Notes: generated from the letters alone by a model not told the origin. Shown: positions 28,790-40,545, counted from the stretch's first letter. The stretch is DNA of 64,000 nucleotides from Agapetus fuscipes (GCA_951799405.1 OX637339.1:14632001-14696000), one strand, 5' to 3'. Made by a program: numbers and translations.

Positions 28790-28940
28790 ATGCGCATGCG
28801 CACATGTTCATTTTAACACGGTTACCGGTTGCATAATGTAACATTATGCAACGGGTGTAGAAATGTATGGCATTGTGATTGCGTTAGCCGTTTTGTAATT
28901 AGTAAATTACCAAATGGGAGTAGAAAAAGGATTATTTAGA
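28790..28940. repeat. Short palindromic repeat region
   Basis: GGTTGCATAATGTAACATTATGCAAC is an 11 bp-arm palindrome with TAA at its centre. Surrounding words GCGCATGCGCACATG and TTTTGTAATTAGTAAATTAC are also palindromic. Confidence 0.6.
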
Positions 28941-28944
28941 ACAA

Positions 28945-29515
28945 CAATGTATGGGATGGGTTAATATATATATTTTTATCTTTGGCATACAATGATTAAA
29001 TCCCAAACAGGATGTCACACAGAAAACTGCAGATTATAAACTGTGGAAAGTCAATACTACACGAGACAAAATAATAATAAATACAAGAGAGCACGCTGCG
29101 CTGTTTTAACAAAGAAAAATAAATAAATTTGTTAGGTATTTAATTTCTTATCGTTTTTATGATCGGAGTGTGGATAGCATTCAAATTTTATAGTGTTGGC
29201 GGTTCTGATTGAAATTTGACCACGTCAAAATATTGGACTCGAAACATTTTTGAATTTGGAACTTTTTCGCAGCGAGTGTAGTATAGGATTGCCGTCCTTA
29301 GCAAACAATAAAAAAATGTATTCTTACCTGACGATGACCAACAAGGTCGAAAGCGTTCGTAATTATGAATTAAAATAAAAATCGATATTTGTGAAAAGAA
29401 ACAGTGTTTCATTAGAATTTTGTTTCTAAAATATAAAAATCAATCAACATGAATTTTCACAGTGTTAATACCATGGAGGAAGTGTTAATACACAAACCAT
29501 AACAAATACAATAAT
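28945..29515. other. Intergenic, nothing recognised
   Basis: Only short chance ORFs and AT-rich sequence. Confidence 0.6.
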
Positions 29516-29960
29516 AAAATATTTGTTAGATTTTTCCCTAGCAACCCGGCCGGGTGACGACACAATATTGACTATGTCAATTCACGTGTGGACTTCATTG
29601 CAGGCAACATTAGATGATGTATCTAATGAACATCTTTCTGAATTTTTTTTTAGTAAATGAGTTTCCATTTCTCTTTTATGATTTTTATGTGATTCTCGCA
29701 ATTAAAAAACTATAAAATCTAGGTTAAATAGTTTTTAAGTACTTAAATATCTTTTTTCATTTCCGTTACAGTTTTTTTGGGCATCATCTTAAATTGAACC
29801 TTGATCGTTTGCTTGAAGTCCGTTATTTTTCCGCGTAATCCACTGACCAATTATACCTAAATATACCTGCAAGTTACAATGAGGTCCGCTCATGAATTGA
29901 CATAGACAATATTGTTATGTCTCCCGACCGGGTTGCTAGGGAAAAGGCAAACAAATATTT
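29516..29960. mobile_element. MITE with roughly 80-90 bp imperfect inverted ends
   Basis: AAAATATTTGTTAGATTTTT then CCCTAGCAACCCGGCCGGG at the left; the right end reversed reads AAAATATTTGTTTGCCTTTT then CCCTAGCAACCCGGTCGGG. Further in, ACAATATTGACTATGTCAAT matches ACAATATTGTCTATGTCAAT. Confidence 0.8.
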
Positions 29961-30001
29961 TGTTCTTTGACTTATAGATTTATTTTGTGTTCCTTGACTA
30001 A

Positions 30002-30110
30002 TCGGTTTAGGTATGAGGCTGACTCCCTTCTGTAAAAACCTTCAGGTTCACTTTTGTCGATGTCACCGATGTCGAGTTGCAAAGTTCATCTTCATAATAT
30101 GAAGTTTGGT
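30002..30110 (+). repeat. Family A repeat, 5' part
   Basis: TTCCTTGACTAATCGGTTTAGG and AGGCTGACTCCCTTCTGTAA, then diverges. Confidence 0.55.
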
Positions 30111-30169
30111 TTATTTTGTATGAATGGATGATGAACGCCCTACAAAGTACACTTATATACAGGTACAAT

Positions 30170-30440
30170 CGGTGCTATGGCCGAGAGAGTCAAGTGGCTG
30201 ATCTTTCTAGCGTATTTGAAATAGAATAACGCTGGTTCGATCCCCACCTAGATCAGCCCACCATTTGACCATAACTTTGATCCTGGTTCAACAGATGTCA
30301 TTGGGTAATTAAAAATTAATAATTCATTAAAATAGTCAACAATGAATTATTAATTGATGATATTAATAACTGTTTCTGGCCAGGCCAAATAGATTGGTGG
30401 ATTGCACTCCTCTTCACAAATCTATTAAAAAAAATAATGG
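30170..30440 (+). repeat. SINE family D, full length
   Basis: tRNA-like head GCTATGGCCGAGAGAGTCAA with B-box GGTTCGATCCC, then GATCCTGGTTCAACAGATG and an end CACTCCTCTTCACAAATCTA followed by an A run. Confidence 0.75.
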
Positions 30441-30449
30441 GATTTACAG

Positions 30450-30575
30450 AGTGAATGTAAAAAAGGAAATGGATGAAAATTGTGATGCATTTGAATGAAC
30501 TGAAAGAGGGATGCAAGGATAGGAAGAAATGGAGGCCACCTCTAGCGGAATCGCCACAGAGTTACAGTTTTGCAG
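30450..30575 (+). mobile_element. RTE-like LINE, 3' fragment
   Basis: Codons for ELKEG.KDRKKW and CCTCTAGCGGAATCGCCACAG followed by an ACAGTT tail; abuts the A run of the family D SINE. Confidence 0.6.
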
Positions 30576-30869
30576 TTTTATCCTGGAGGACTGATTGAAT
30601 TTTCGCGATGGCATAACTAGGAAAACCTGTGTCTGAGGCATAGAGAGCTTGTATAAAATATATCTACGTAAGTAATCATGACATCCATTTATACTTAAAT
30701 AGTATCATATCACTAGGTAAACGTGAATAGGTAGCCCATAAATATACAACGTCGTCTTTGAAGAGGTTGCATATGGCATGAGGGATCCATTTATTTTACC
30801 TCATATCAATCACTATAGCTCATGAGGAGGCTGATTCTCAGTTATTGTCAAGGCTGAGTAAAACTTGGC

Positions 30870-31003
30870 GGTATTTTATTTTGAGTTTGAAATAAACACC
30901 GAAATAAAAAAATCATTTTTGACACCCTCGGTGGGGATCAAACTTCAAACTAGAGCTCGCTGGCATGCGACACAAACATTCTATTAACTTAGCTATCGAC
31001 CGG
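30870..31003 (-). repeat. SINE family C, head and proximal body
   Basis: GACACCCTCGGTGGGGATCAA and CTTAGCTATCGACCGG, diverged between. Confidence 0.6.
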
Positions 31004-31009
31004 AAATAA

Positions 31010-31680
31010 AAAAGCATTACCGCTGAACAGGATATTTTTTTCATTGTAAGCGCGAATTTATATGTGATACTTGTGAATGCGCATTAAAAATTACTCCAAA
31101 TTTAAATAAACATTACGATATTGCCCTCTAAATAAAATAGTGCCCTCTTGAAAATGACCGTTGTCGAAAGTACCTACATGAATAATTCTAAAAAAAAACT
31201 CGAAAAAAAATATTTTCACTCTGTGAATACATAAACTTTAACTATGGAAAGTCTTTTGTAGTAAATCCTTGCAACTTACATTAATAGGAACAAAAAAATT
31301 TCAGCGTCTTAAAATGTGAGCACGGACTGTTAAAACGGAGAAAAAAGAGGAGCATTTCAAACGCATCGCGATTGTGATGAAACAAACGGGAAGAAAAAGA
31401 CCAAGTAGCCAGACGGCGGGCAGCGAGGATAAAAATAGATAAAAGAAAGATATGTGAAATGTGTCTGATGGGAGGAATAATGGACGGAGAGTAGGAGAGG
31501 ATAATTAAAGAAGAGGAAGGAAAGGAGAGATGAGAAGAATGTGAGAAATTAGCTGTCTACATACATGGATACATTTTGTTCCGAATATCGGAATATCAGA
31601 CAATTTTTTTGCGTTTAGGCTACTGAAAGTTTCTATTTTGTACTGTAGTGAATTGTACCAACTAGTCACTAGTGGATGTA
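31010..31680. other. Intergenic, purine-rich, nothing recognised
   Basis: Contains a GA-rich stretch (31320-31530) that might be decayed LINE sequence; no support for a gene. Confidence 0.5.
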
Positions 31681-32026
31681 TCAAATGGTAGATGTGTCTC
31701 TCGACAACGATACTCATGTATGGAATTGAAGTATGGACGGTAAATGATGGATATGATACCCCAACAAAGAATGTTAGGAAAAAGTTTGAAAGAAAGGATG
31801 TGAGCTAGAAAAGGATGTGAGGATGAAGGTATGAAATAATATAATGAGATGGTTCGGGCATTTGGAAAGAATGGATGATGAACGCTTGAGAAAGAGTATC
31901 TACATGAAAAATGTAAGAGACAAGAAAGGAAAGAAAAGACCGAGAAAGTAATGACCTGGATCTAATTAGTGATATTGTGAAGGTTTCGGATACACAGAGT
32001 GAATGAAAAGAAGGAAATGCATGAAA
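31680..32026 (+). mobile_element. RTE-like LINE C-terminal fragment, decayed
   Basis: Decayed codons for MYGIEVWTVN, W.GHLERMDDERLRKSIY and KGKKRPRK, with frameshifts. Matches the better copy at 45942-46493. The next family A copy follows in opposite orientation. Confidence 0.65.
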
Positions 32027-32275
32027 AATAATCTATAAACGAAGTTGCAAAGAGATAAATAAAAATTTAAAGTTCATATTAAATGCATGCCCAACTGCCC
32101 ACAAAGTGCGCGCTTACAAATGCTGCATGTGTACTTACAAACTAAAATCTAAACCTTAAATGAACATGAACCTTGCAACTTTTGCCGACCTTCCCTGAAA
32201 CGGGGGTAACATTGGCAAAGTGAACCATTTTGTACAGCATGGGTGGTCAGCCTCATACCAAACTATAAGTCAAGG
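32027..32275 (-). repeat. Family A repeat, full length
   Basis: TAATCTATAAACGAAGTTGC to CCAAACTATAAGTCAAGGAG. Confidence 0.8.
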
Positions 32276-32279
32276 AGGA

Positions 32280-32402
32280 AATGAATGAAATTATAAAGGA
32301 TACAAATAAACTGAGAGCAGTATATTTCAGGATAACAATAAGTGGAGGAGACTGGCCACCCTTAGTGAAGCGGTGACAGCGTCACAGTGACAGCCGTTTG
32401 AA
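32280..32402 (+). mobile_element. RTE-like LINE, extreme 3' end
   Basis: AACAATAAGTGGAGGAGACTGGCCACCC..AGTGAAGCGGTGACAG and a CACAGTGACAG tail. Confidence 0.5.
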
Positions 32403-32984
32403 CATATTTCAAATGGTTGTGAAATACATTCACGAGCAACTCTAAATTGGCAGTAAAAGCGCTTAGATTCACAAATAGACGCCTCTTCACGTAAAATACA
32501 ACAAGTAGAAATCTTTACATTTACAGTCAACCGTAACGTTTTACTAATAAAATATATGAAAAGTTAAACGATCACTAGAGGTGCTTCTTCGGTTTCCATA
32601 CATTTTATGTTGGGTTTAAGGCAGTGGTATTCAACTGGTGGTACGCGATAGCCTTAAAAGTTTTCACCTGGAGTGTCACACCTCAAGGACCCCTCCAAAT
32701 CACGGATAAGATTTTTTGTAAAGATGCGTCTTTAGTGCTCCTTTAAAGATACCAACAGTTTTTGCCTTCCCCTTACTGGGGATCTAACAGTAGCCTTTTC
32801 GCATAGAACGCAAACATTCTACAATATGGAACATAAGGTTAAAAATGAAGATTAAACTAATGGTTTACTTGGGATCTAACATTAAAATTAAATTAAAATG
32901 ATGTTAAGGTAAAGCTTATATTCCTTACTCAAAGAAAGGTTATGCACCACTGGTTTAAATAATAATATCAAGATTAGGCTGATT

Positions 32985-33262
32985 TATTTGGTGAGCGCTG
33001 TTTTTGTGTGAACCATACCTCAAGAGCTCTCTGTGAGCTTGGTCGTCGCTGTAGAAAGCGCAAATTCTCGAGAAAGACCCAGTTGCTGTAAGGCTGAATG
33101 GACCTTGAGTGACCGGTCTTTGGTAAAGGTATAAGAATTTTCAACCTGGCGAAGAGCATATTTGAAAATATAAATGGTATATTTTTTGTGCTCCGCCGGG
33201 ATTTGAACCCACAACCTTCCATTCACGAGTCGGCAGTGGTAACCACTAGACTACGGACCGGT
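32985..33262 (-). repeat. SINE family B, full length
   Basis: TTTATTTGGTGAGCGCTGTT tail end, clean B-box complement GGGATTTGAACCC, and head complement AACCACTAGACTACGGACC. Confidence 0.85.
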
Positions 33263-33289
33263 TAAGTGTACATTTTCAGTATTTAGGGT

Positions 33290-33545
33290 TGGTATGCTGG
33301 TAGGAATTGGTAGGAATGCTTTCATTCCATGCCGAGAGCAAGGGTTCGATCTCAAAGGTTTACTCAGCCTTCACAAGAAATGAGAACCAGCCCCCCCGGG
33401 AGCTGGGAAACCCCCACTTCAATTGAAAGTGGTTGGTGTGAGGCCGGCCCCCTTACCTGTAAAAATAAACATGCGACCCCTTTGGGGATAACGCAGGCAA
33501 GAAGTTACACTATATGTGTAGCTTAGTTGCGTTTTTAGTTGCGTT
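33290..33545 (+). repeat. SINE family C, near full length
   Basis: Head GGTAGGAATGCTTTCATTCC with AGGGTTCGATCTC, body AGAACCAGCCCCCCCGGGAG, end AAGAAGTTACACTATATGTG and TAGCTTAGTTGCG. Confidence 0.8.
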
Positions 33546-33846
33546 TTACTGTACGGTGCTTTGTCCGAAGCGACGTTTGCCCAACGTTAAACCAACGTTC
33601 AGCCGGCGAGCGTCCGTCACTGAGATCATTAGCTGTATACAAAGCAGACGTCGGATGCGGAAACAAGAATGAACCTGTGTTCCTCTGTGCAAGGGATCCA
33701 ATCCATCTGCGATACGTCCGGTGACGGTGGGGGGATCATGTTCATTAATAGTGAGTAGTGATTCATACACAGATATAGATGCCGGAGATAGCAAATCATA
33801 CGAAATTGACGTACATAGGTATAGTTTATGGCAAATGAATGAACCA

Positions 33847-34073
33847 TTCCTCGATTCATAGGTTGGTATGAGGCAAACCCCCCATGCTGTATAACTTGGT
33901 ACACTTTTGCCAATGCCACCTTGGTTTCAGGGAGAGTTGGCAGGAGTTGAATAGTTTATGTTCATTTGAAGTTTTTTTTTTGTAAGCACGCATACGGCAT
34001 ACGTGTAAAAGAGAAATTAAACGTGTCTGGTTTTTTGGGCTAATATTCATTTTGAATCTTTATTATCGATTGT
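33847..34073 (+). repeat. Family A repeat, diverged
   Basis: CTCGATTCATAGGTTGGTAT through TTGAATCTTTATTATCGATT. Confidence 0.65.
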
Positions 34074-34215
34074 AGATGTACGAGTAGATATAATGTATGG
34101 TAAATTTGTAAACTTAAAAAAACACATTTCATGACTCATTCAAATCTCCCGTACGATAAAAGAAGCGAAGTTGTACTAACAGCGTTTTATGGTTGTTGAA
34201 AGAATATGGTTGTTG

Positions 34216-34395
34216 GGTTCCTTGATCAATGGGTTGGTATGAAGCTGATCCCCATGCTGTACAATTAGTTCGCTTTTGCCCATGCGACCCCGGTTTCAGG
34301 AAAGGGCACAGGAGTTGCTAGGTTTATGTTCATTTAAGGTTACGGTGAAACTTTTTTTTTTAACTGTATGGGTGGTCAGCCTCATACCGACCCAT
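34216..34395 (+). repeat. Family A repeat, 5' half plus a reversed snippet
   Basis: GTTGGTATGAAGCTGATCCC to TCATTTAAGG on the plus strand, then TGGGTGGTCAGCCTCATACC in reverse. A small inverted pair. Confidence 0.6.
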
Positions 34396-34469
34396 AAAAT
34401 AAATCCCAGACGAATAAATCATCCTTCAATTTATTAGTTTTTTTATCTTAGTGAGAATATAATGGTTAT

Positions 34470-34722
34470 CTATAATAATCTATAATCTAAGTTGCAAGGA
34501 TATATTCATTTAAAGTTCTCAAATGCATGCCCACAAACAAACACGTGTAGTTCGCGCTTACAAATGCTGAATGTGTACCTACTTAAAATTAAAATCCAAA
34601 CCGCAAATGAACATAAGCCTTACAACTTTTACCGACCTTCCCTGACACAGGGGTGACATTGGCAAAGTGAACCATTTTTTACAGTATGGGTGGTCAGCCT
34701 CATACCAACCTATAAGTCGAAG
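34470..34722 (-). repeat. Family A repeat, full length
   Basis: TATAATCTAAGTTGCAAGGA to CCAACCTATAAGTCGAAG. Confidence 0.8.
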
Positions 34723-34739
34723 AAAAAAATTAAATATAA

Positions 34740-35140
34740 ACGGCTAATGATAAACAGTAGCGGTGTGATTCTCAAACAGCAAAGCCATGTTTCATCCGCA
34801 GCCTACAGTGAATATCCCGTACAAAAAAATGATGCTTCCTAGATCAGCTATGGATGAAATGTTCTTTAGAATAATATCACTGATTGTCTTATAATATTAT
34901 CTCATAAAAAAATGTGACAAATATTAACATTTTTAAAACATCGATCATTCAGACAAACATTTTAAAGAAAAACTAGAATTTATAAAAACAGCAAAGGTAC
35001 TTACATGTTTTTTTCTTGCAAAATTAAAACACTTTATTTAAATTATTCAAACACAAATAAATACATACAACAATACTTTCGGGCCCTTCGAGTCCGCAAA
35101 AAATTTAATTAAACACTGTTCTGTTTTGTTTGTTGCCTCC
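34740..35140. other. Intergenic, nothing recognised
   Basis: AT-rich. No ORF or repeat match. Confidence 0.5.
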
Positions 35141-35144
35141 AGGA

Positions 35145-35270
35145 TATGGAGCAGGGAGGTGGATTGATGATGTGAGGGTTTCCCGGAGACGCCAGGAGTG
35201 GACTGAAGCGCTGGTGGTGAATGGTGTGCGATGGGAGAGGATCGCGGATGTATGGTGGGGGAATTAGAAA
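35145..35270 (+). pseudogene. Fragment of a different LINE C-terminus
   Basis: One frame reads RWIDDVRVSRRRQEWTEAL, then VRWERIADVWWGN and a stop. The RWIDDVR and WERI style is common at the C-terminus of non-LTR retrotransposons. Very short. Confidence 0.4.
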
Positions 35271-35571
35271 ATGAAAGAAAACGTTTGCTTTCAAAGATGC
35301 GGTCTGGGTGGGATGGGCAACATATCTGAGGCAGTTTTCACTCTAAACGAAATCTGCTCAGTAAGTATAGATATGGCTTTGGTCGCAAAATATAATTTTT
35401 ACCATACATTTCGCGACCAAAACCGTAGACAAACTGGGAAAAATGTCTTAAAAAAGATTTTTAGATTTCTTTTGCAAGTAGAAATGTGAATCGGGTAGTG
35501 GATATAGATTAAGATTATTGAGAAGAAGGTTAAATAAAGATTATAAATAATATTTTACATCGTTTCTTTTC

Positions 35572-35772
35572 CTTTGCTTAAAGGTTGGTATGAGGCTGAC
35601 TACTAACACTGTAAAAAATGTTTCGCGTTTGTAAATTTCACCCTTGTTGAAAGGCAAGTCGGCAAGAGTTGCCGGGTTTATGTTTTGAGATTTTTTTAAA
35701 CACATATGCAACTTGAGTAAGCGCGAGTTTACGTGTGTCTGTGCGTAAGCCTGCGTCAAATATGAATCTTTT
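35572..35772 (+). repeat. Family A repeat, diverged
   Basis: GGTTGGTATGAGGCTGACTA through ATATGAATCTTTTACGCAAC. Confidence 0.65.
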
Positions 35773-35779
35773 ACGCAAC

Positions 35780-36410
35780 TGATAGCTTTAAGAAGCACAA
35801 TTGAGAGTTGAAAAAAATCAGAATCGTTGTGTCTTAAAGAAGCTTTCCTAGTTTGTAGTCCTTTTGAAAGGCTCTTTTTAATAAAATTCTGATGATATTT
35901 TTTAACAGTTTTTCGTGGGTAAAATTGTCGAGACCAAAATGCCAATGCTACGCGCGTTGGAAATCATCAGCTGTTTTGGCTGTAAGCTTCCAGAAATAGA
36001 AAATCACTAGACTGCACAGGATCGCCGAGTGTAAAACACAATTTCTAACATTGTACAAAAAAATGTATAAGCATTGAAGCAGCGCCACCACAGAGCATTT
36101 TGGTTTGCATACATTTTTAGTGGTTGGGTTGGAACGTTTGTGGTCCGACGTCGACGCCTTTCTCGCATTCCGAACAGACGCCGCGACGCACAGAGTAGAC
36201 GGAGGGAAAAAATGGCACACCACGTGGCCGCGAAAATAAATTGTTTCATTGTCTGCAATGGCAACAAAAGTTTATTCGCATTTTTTTATGATGAAGATTT
36301 TAAAGCTATTTGATGGAGTTGGCGCTTCAAAAAAAATGTGACGTCATCCGGCCGCGCATTTATAAGCGACATACAGGAAGGGAAAATCTGATTTTGTAAA
36401 TCCGTCCGTC
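35780..36410. other. Intergenic, no supported gene
   Basis: Moderately GC-rich around 36070-36240 with short ORFs on both strands (79-91 codons) that lack domains or splice support. Confidence 0.5.
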
Positions 36411-36414
36411 CGTT

Positions 36415-36722
36415 ATAATTCCGGCCGATAGCTCAGTTGGTAGAGTGCTTGCATTCCATGCCGAGAGCAAGGGTTCGATCTCCACAAAGATGATTTCCCT
36501 TTTTCGGTGTTTTTTCCAGCCCAAAAGAAATACCGGCAAGGTGTGATCAGTCTTCACAATAAATAAGAACCAGTCCCTTTGAGAGCTGGGAAACCCCCAC
36601 TTCAACTGAATTAGTTGACGTGAGGCCGGTCCCCGTAAAAATAAATAGGTCCCGAATCACCACACGCGACACCTTTGGGGATGACGCAGGCAGGAAGTTA
36701 CACTACATCTGTAGCTTAGTTG
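36415..36722 (+). repeat. SINE family C, full length
   Basis: The best copy: head CCGGCCGATAGCTCAGTTGG and GGGTTCGATCTC, body CCCAAAAGAAATACCGGCAA, end AGGAAGTTACACTACATCTG. Confidence 0.85.
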
Positions 36723-36962
36723 AGTTCCTTGACCAGTAGGTTGGTATAAGGCTGAAAAATTTCTTCACTTTTGCTAATGCTACTTATTTTCAGGACAAGG
36801 CGGCATGAGTTGCTGAATTTATGTTCATTTAAGGTTTGGGTTTTTATTTTGTAAGTACACATGCGGCATTTGTAAAAGCGAACTTATACGTGTTTGCTTG
36901 TAGGGATACATTTTATATGAATCCTTAATGCTTTTATAACTATCTTTGCAACTTAGACTTCA
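36722..36962 (+). repeat. Family A repeat
   Basis: Directly follows family C. TTCCTTGACCAGTAGGTTGG to ATCTTTGCAACTTAGACTTC; the GACCACCCATACTG segment is deleted. Confidence 0.75.
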
Positions 36963-36964
36963 AA

Positions 36965-37490
36965 TTGATAACACTTGCACCATTCTATACATACTTACAT
37001 GCAAATAAGTAATAGAGTATTGATTCTCTTAGTAATTTCATCATTCGTACATATTCGTGTAGAAAAAAAAATATACAAAAAAGTACTAATCAGTATAAGC
37101 TCATTAAAAAAAGTATGTTTCATTAATGAAGGAGCAGAAAAGAGCTCGTTATTTTTTGTGCTCGGCGAGTTTTTCACAGCTACGCTCCACATTTAGTTCA
37201 TTTATGTCACTTCCAGTGAATTCCCGGCCTTTCACTGCTCATATATTCGCCTTCGCATCGTCACATTTCCGACTGCCATACATTCAGTGTATTGTATTAC
37301 TGTTGTATGGATATGAAACTGGTAATGAGGGGAGAGAAAAAATATGAAGTGAAAATAAAAATATGCGTTTAAGGGTGTGTTTTTTCAACAACAGCATAGC
37401 GACTTTATGTTGAATGAAACGATGCTCTAATGTTAATCGTGTGGGTAGTTTTCTTTTATCAAATAAAAGTCACACATAATTACGTCGGAA
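36965..37490. other. Intergenic, nothing recognised
   Basis: Short ORFs only. Confidence 0.5.
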
Positions 37491-37494
37491 ATAC

Positions 37495-38640
37495 TGGGTC
37501 TTAGAGGTCAATGTCAGGTCGAAAGCTCCGTTGTTAGAATGCTCGAAATCCATAAGCAGGTCGAAAGCTCTGTTGTTGGAATGCTCGAAATCATAGGCAG
37601 ATCGAAAGCTCAGTTGTTAGATTGCACGAAATCATCGGCAGGTCGAAAGCTCAGTTGTTAGAATGCTCGAAATCATAGGCAGATCAAAAGCTCTATTGTT
37701 AGAATGCTCGAAATCATAGGCAGATCGAAAGCTCAGTTGTTAGATTGCACGAAATCATCGGCAGGTCGAAAGCTCAGTTGTTAGAATGCTCGAAATCATC
37801 GGCAGGTCGAAAGCTCTGTTAGAATGCCTGAAATCCATAGGCAGGTCGAAAGCTCAGTTGTTAGAATGCTCGAAATCATAGGCAGATCAAAAGCTCTATT
37901 GTTAGAATGCTCGAAATCATAGGCAGGTCAAAAGCTCCGTTAGAATGCCTGAAATCCATAGGCAGGTCGAAAGCTCCGTTGTTAGAATGCTCGAAATCAT
38001 AGGCAGGTCGAAAGCTCTGTTAGAATGCCTGAAATCCATAGGCAGGTCGAAAGCTCCGTTGTTAGAATGCTCGAAATCATAGGCAGGTCGAAAGCTTCGT
38101 TGTTAGAATGCTTCGAATCATAGGCAGGTCGAAAGCTCCGTTGTTAGAATGCTTCGAATCATAGGCAGGTCGAAAGCTCTGTTAGAATGCCTGAAATCCA
38201 TAGGCAGGTCGAAAGCTCCGTTGTTAGAATGCTCGAAATCATAGGCAGGTCGAAAGCTCTGTTAGAATGCCTGAAATCCATAGGCAGGTCGAAAGCTCCG
38301 TTGTTAGAATGCTCGAAATCATAGGCAGGTCGAAAGCTCCGTTAGAATGCTCGAAATCATAGGCAGGTCGAAAGCTCTGTTAGAATGCCTGAAATCCATA
38401 GGCAGGTCGAAAGCTCCGTTGTTAGAATGCTCGAAATCATAGGCAGGTCGAAAGCTTCGTTGTTAGAATGCTCTGGATCAAAGTCTGGTCGAAAGCTTAG
38501 TTGTCAAAACGCTCGTTTTCAAAATCTGGTCAAAGTCGTCGGAATGCTCGAGATCAAAGTATGCTTGAAAAATCAGTTAGAAGAGCGCTCGAAATCTAAG
38601 TCTGGTCGAAAGCTCAATTTTTCAAAATCTGTTGTGTATA
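37495..38640. repeat. About 41 bp minisatellite (GGCAGGTCGAAAGCTCNGTT)
   Basis: Roughly 27 units of GTTAGAATGCTCGAAATCAT-AGGCAGGTCGAAAGCTC. Shorter units missing TTG and with GAATGCCTGAAATCC alternate with the longer ones in a higher-order pattern from about 37800 on; the last units from 38470 decay. Confidence 0.95.
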
Positions 38641-38984
38641 TTTTTTAAAGGATAGTAGGTACATGGCTTTTGTTCAAGATGGATATTTTTTACTTATTTT
38701 TTCAGTAAGTTAAAAATCACTCAATTTTCCCTTTCACTTTTCATCTAGATTCTCATTCGCACATTGTGTCGCGTCCGCTCTCTCCGCATGCACAAAACTT
38801 GAACCAGTCTAACCCCGATGCGTCACAAGGAAATATAACGTACACACCAGCACTCAGCATTCAACATTCATGCATGATGGCATTCAAGAGCTATCCTGCA
38901 GCGCCAAAACTTGCGAAGTTTTTCCCCAAAACAAATGGATGACTTTCTCTGTATTAGAAATCGGTTCTACGTGCTACGTGCACT

Positions 38985-39100
38985 GCAAATCGGTGAGCTT
39001 TCTACTCTATGGATGGGGATTAGCTCCATCTCCAGGATGTGACTGTGGGGTAGAGAACCAGACTGTCCAGCACACAGTGGAGGAGTGCCCCAGCGGAAGT
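38985..39100 (+). pseudogene. Fragment of a Jockey/I-type LINE C-terminus
   Basis: Frame gives GWGLAPSPGCDCGVENQTVQ and HTVEECP, a cysteine/histidine motif typical after the RT domain of these LINEs. Surrounding sequence is decayed. Part of a larger 148-codon ORF (38870-39316). Confidence 0.6.
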
Positions 39101-39314
39101 TCTGGGAATAATATGACCATAGAGAGAAACGGCACAAGACAGAGAGTCTTGGAGGATTGTGGTGCGGGAGGCCCCAAGCCTTCAAGGCTCGTAATTGAAT
39201 CTATCCCACTAGAGGCGGCCAATACCTCCACAGATGTGTCTCTCCATTGCTCTGTGATGCACACTTCTTTCATACCCACGATATTTATCACTCTCTTCAT
39301 GTATGCTATTCTCT

Positions 39315-39500
39315 AATTCTCACTTTGCATGTTTTAGTCATTTGCGATCTCGCGTATTTTATCAATCCATTCATTCCTCGGTCTTCCCCTTGCACGCTTA
39401 CCTTTGAAATTTAGTACTCTCTTTCCAGATACCCGACCCATCTCATTGTACTTCTTTATACTTTCACTCTTATATTCACGTTTATACTGCCCTTATTTAT
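39315..39500 (-). mobile_element. RTE-like LINE C-terminal fragment, minus strand
   Basis: On the minus strand, decayed codons for KYNEMGRVSGKRV and KRARGRPRNEWIDKIREIA, as in the 45942-46493 copy. Confidence 0.6.
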
Positions 39501-39602
39501 AGCCCTGTCATTTCAAAACCTTTCATTCAGAGTCTTACCAGTCATTATCTTTGAATGAGTCACTTGTAAGCCGGATTATGTAAGTATGCATTCTGGGATC
39601 TA

Positions 39603-39845
39603 TAATCTACAATCTAAGTCACAAAGATACATTGGCATTTAAAGCTCATATTCAATGCACATCTACAAATAGATACGGGTAAGTTTGCATTTACACATGC
39701 TGCATGTGCTCTTACAAAATAAACCAAAATTCACATGTAACATAATATTTAAAACAATTGTCGGCGTTCTCTGAAACCAGCGTGGCAATTATCAAAGTGA
39801 ACCAAGTTTTTACAGAATGGGAGGTCAGACTCATACCAACGTCTT
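39603..39845 (-). repeat. Family A repeat, full length
   Basis: TACAATCTAAGTCACAAAGA to CAGACTCATACCAACGTC. Confidence 0.75.
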
Positions 39846-40086
39846 AATAAATAAACTATATTAATTAGACTGTGAATCCGCTGCGGATGCAGCTTGGCAA
39901 AAGGAAACACAAAAAAAACGCTCAAATGCAGAGAACTTGGATTTGGATTTGACATTCTTGAATGCTGAATGTAAGGCCATCGTCTGCATGTGAATGTACT
40001 TGTGAGTGCACCCACTATAGCTGCAAGTATACGGAGCCTAATAATAGCTGAGCAGACCCCACATGGACGGGAGAAACGCCGCTTCA

Positions 40087-40113
40087 TCATCGTCATCATC
40101 ATCATCATCATCG
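40087..40113. repeat. CAT/ATC trinucleotide microsatellite
   Basis: Nine or so CAT units. Confidence 0.9.
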
Positions 40114-40202
40114 CAGACAGATATTTTTAACAGCCCGAGTATTTCCTGCCGTCTGGAAGCTTCTTCTTCTACTGCACATCCGTCCGGAACAACAAGTCTA
40201 TT

Positions 40203-40300
40203 GATCTATACCGGCGCGGTTCGTGGTCTAGTGGTAAAGCTTCGGACTCGAAAACGGAAGGTCGTGAGTTCGATTCCCGGCGGAGCGCAAAATAATATCA
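40203..40300 (+). repeat. SINE family B, tRNA-like head only
   Basis: GCGGTTCGTGGTCTAGTGGT and B-box GAGTTCGATTCCCGGCGGAG. Acceptor-like ends pair imperfectly, so it is called a SINE head rather than a tRNA. Confidence 0.6.
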
Positions 40301-40371
40301 TTATATCATATCAAATTTGATAGATATCATTGATTTTCAAAATATACCCTGAGTCATAGTCAGTCGCGTAC

Positions 40372-40545
40372 ATATAGGGTATAGGCAAATACATTTCAGA
40401 ATCAATCTTTTTCAGAATCAAAATTGACTGAAGTGCTAACGATGGCTCTAATCGAACTTTAATTTTGAATATTAAATCTGAATATCAAGCTTTTAAATGT
40501 TTTTCTTTACCATGCCTACCTATTGGGCGCATATGTGTAAGAAAT
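40372..40545 (+). repeat. Repeat family H
   Basis: TAGGGTATAGGCAAATACAT ... CTGAATATCAAGCTTTTAAA ... GCCTACCTATTGGGCGCATA; matched at 42423-42605 with small indels. Confidence 0.7.

Noticed and set aside
35948..36313. Opposing ORFs of 79-91 codons near 36.1 kb
   Set aside because: No splice sites, domain or codon bias supports either one; they overlap each other on opposite strands.
36415..36490. tRNA gene at the head of a SINE C copy
   Set aside because: The head is continuous with a ~310 bp SINE body found many times; no clean cloverleaf.
37495..38640. CRISPR-like array
   Set aside because: No spacer diversity, units are contiguous, and the genome is eukaryotic; it is a minisatellite.
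40203..40300. tRNA gene
   Set aside because: A- and B-box-like words are present, but the acceptor ends pair imperfectly and the same head recurs in many SINE copies.
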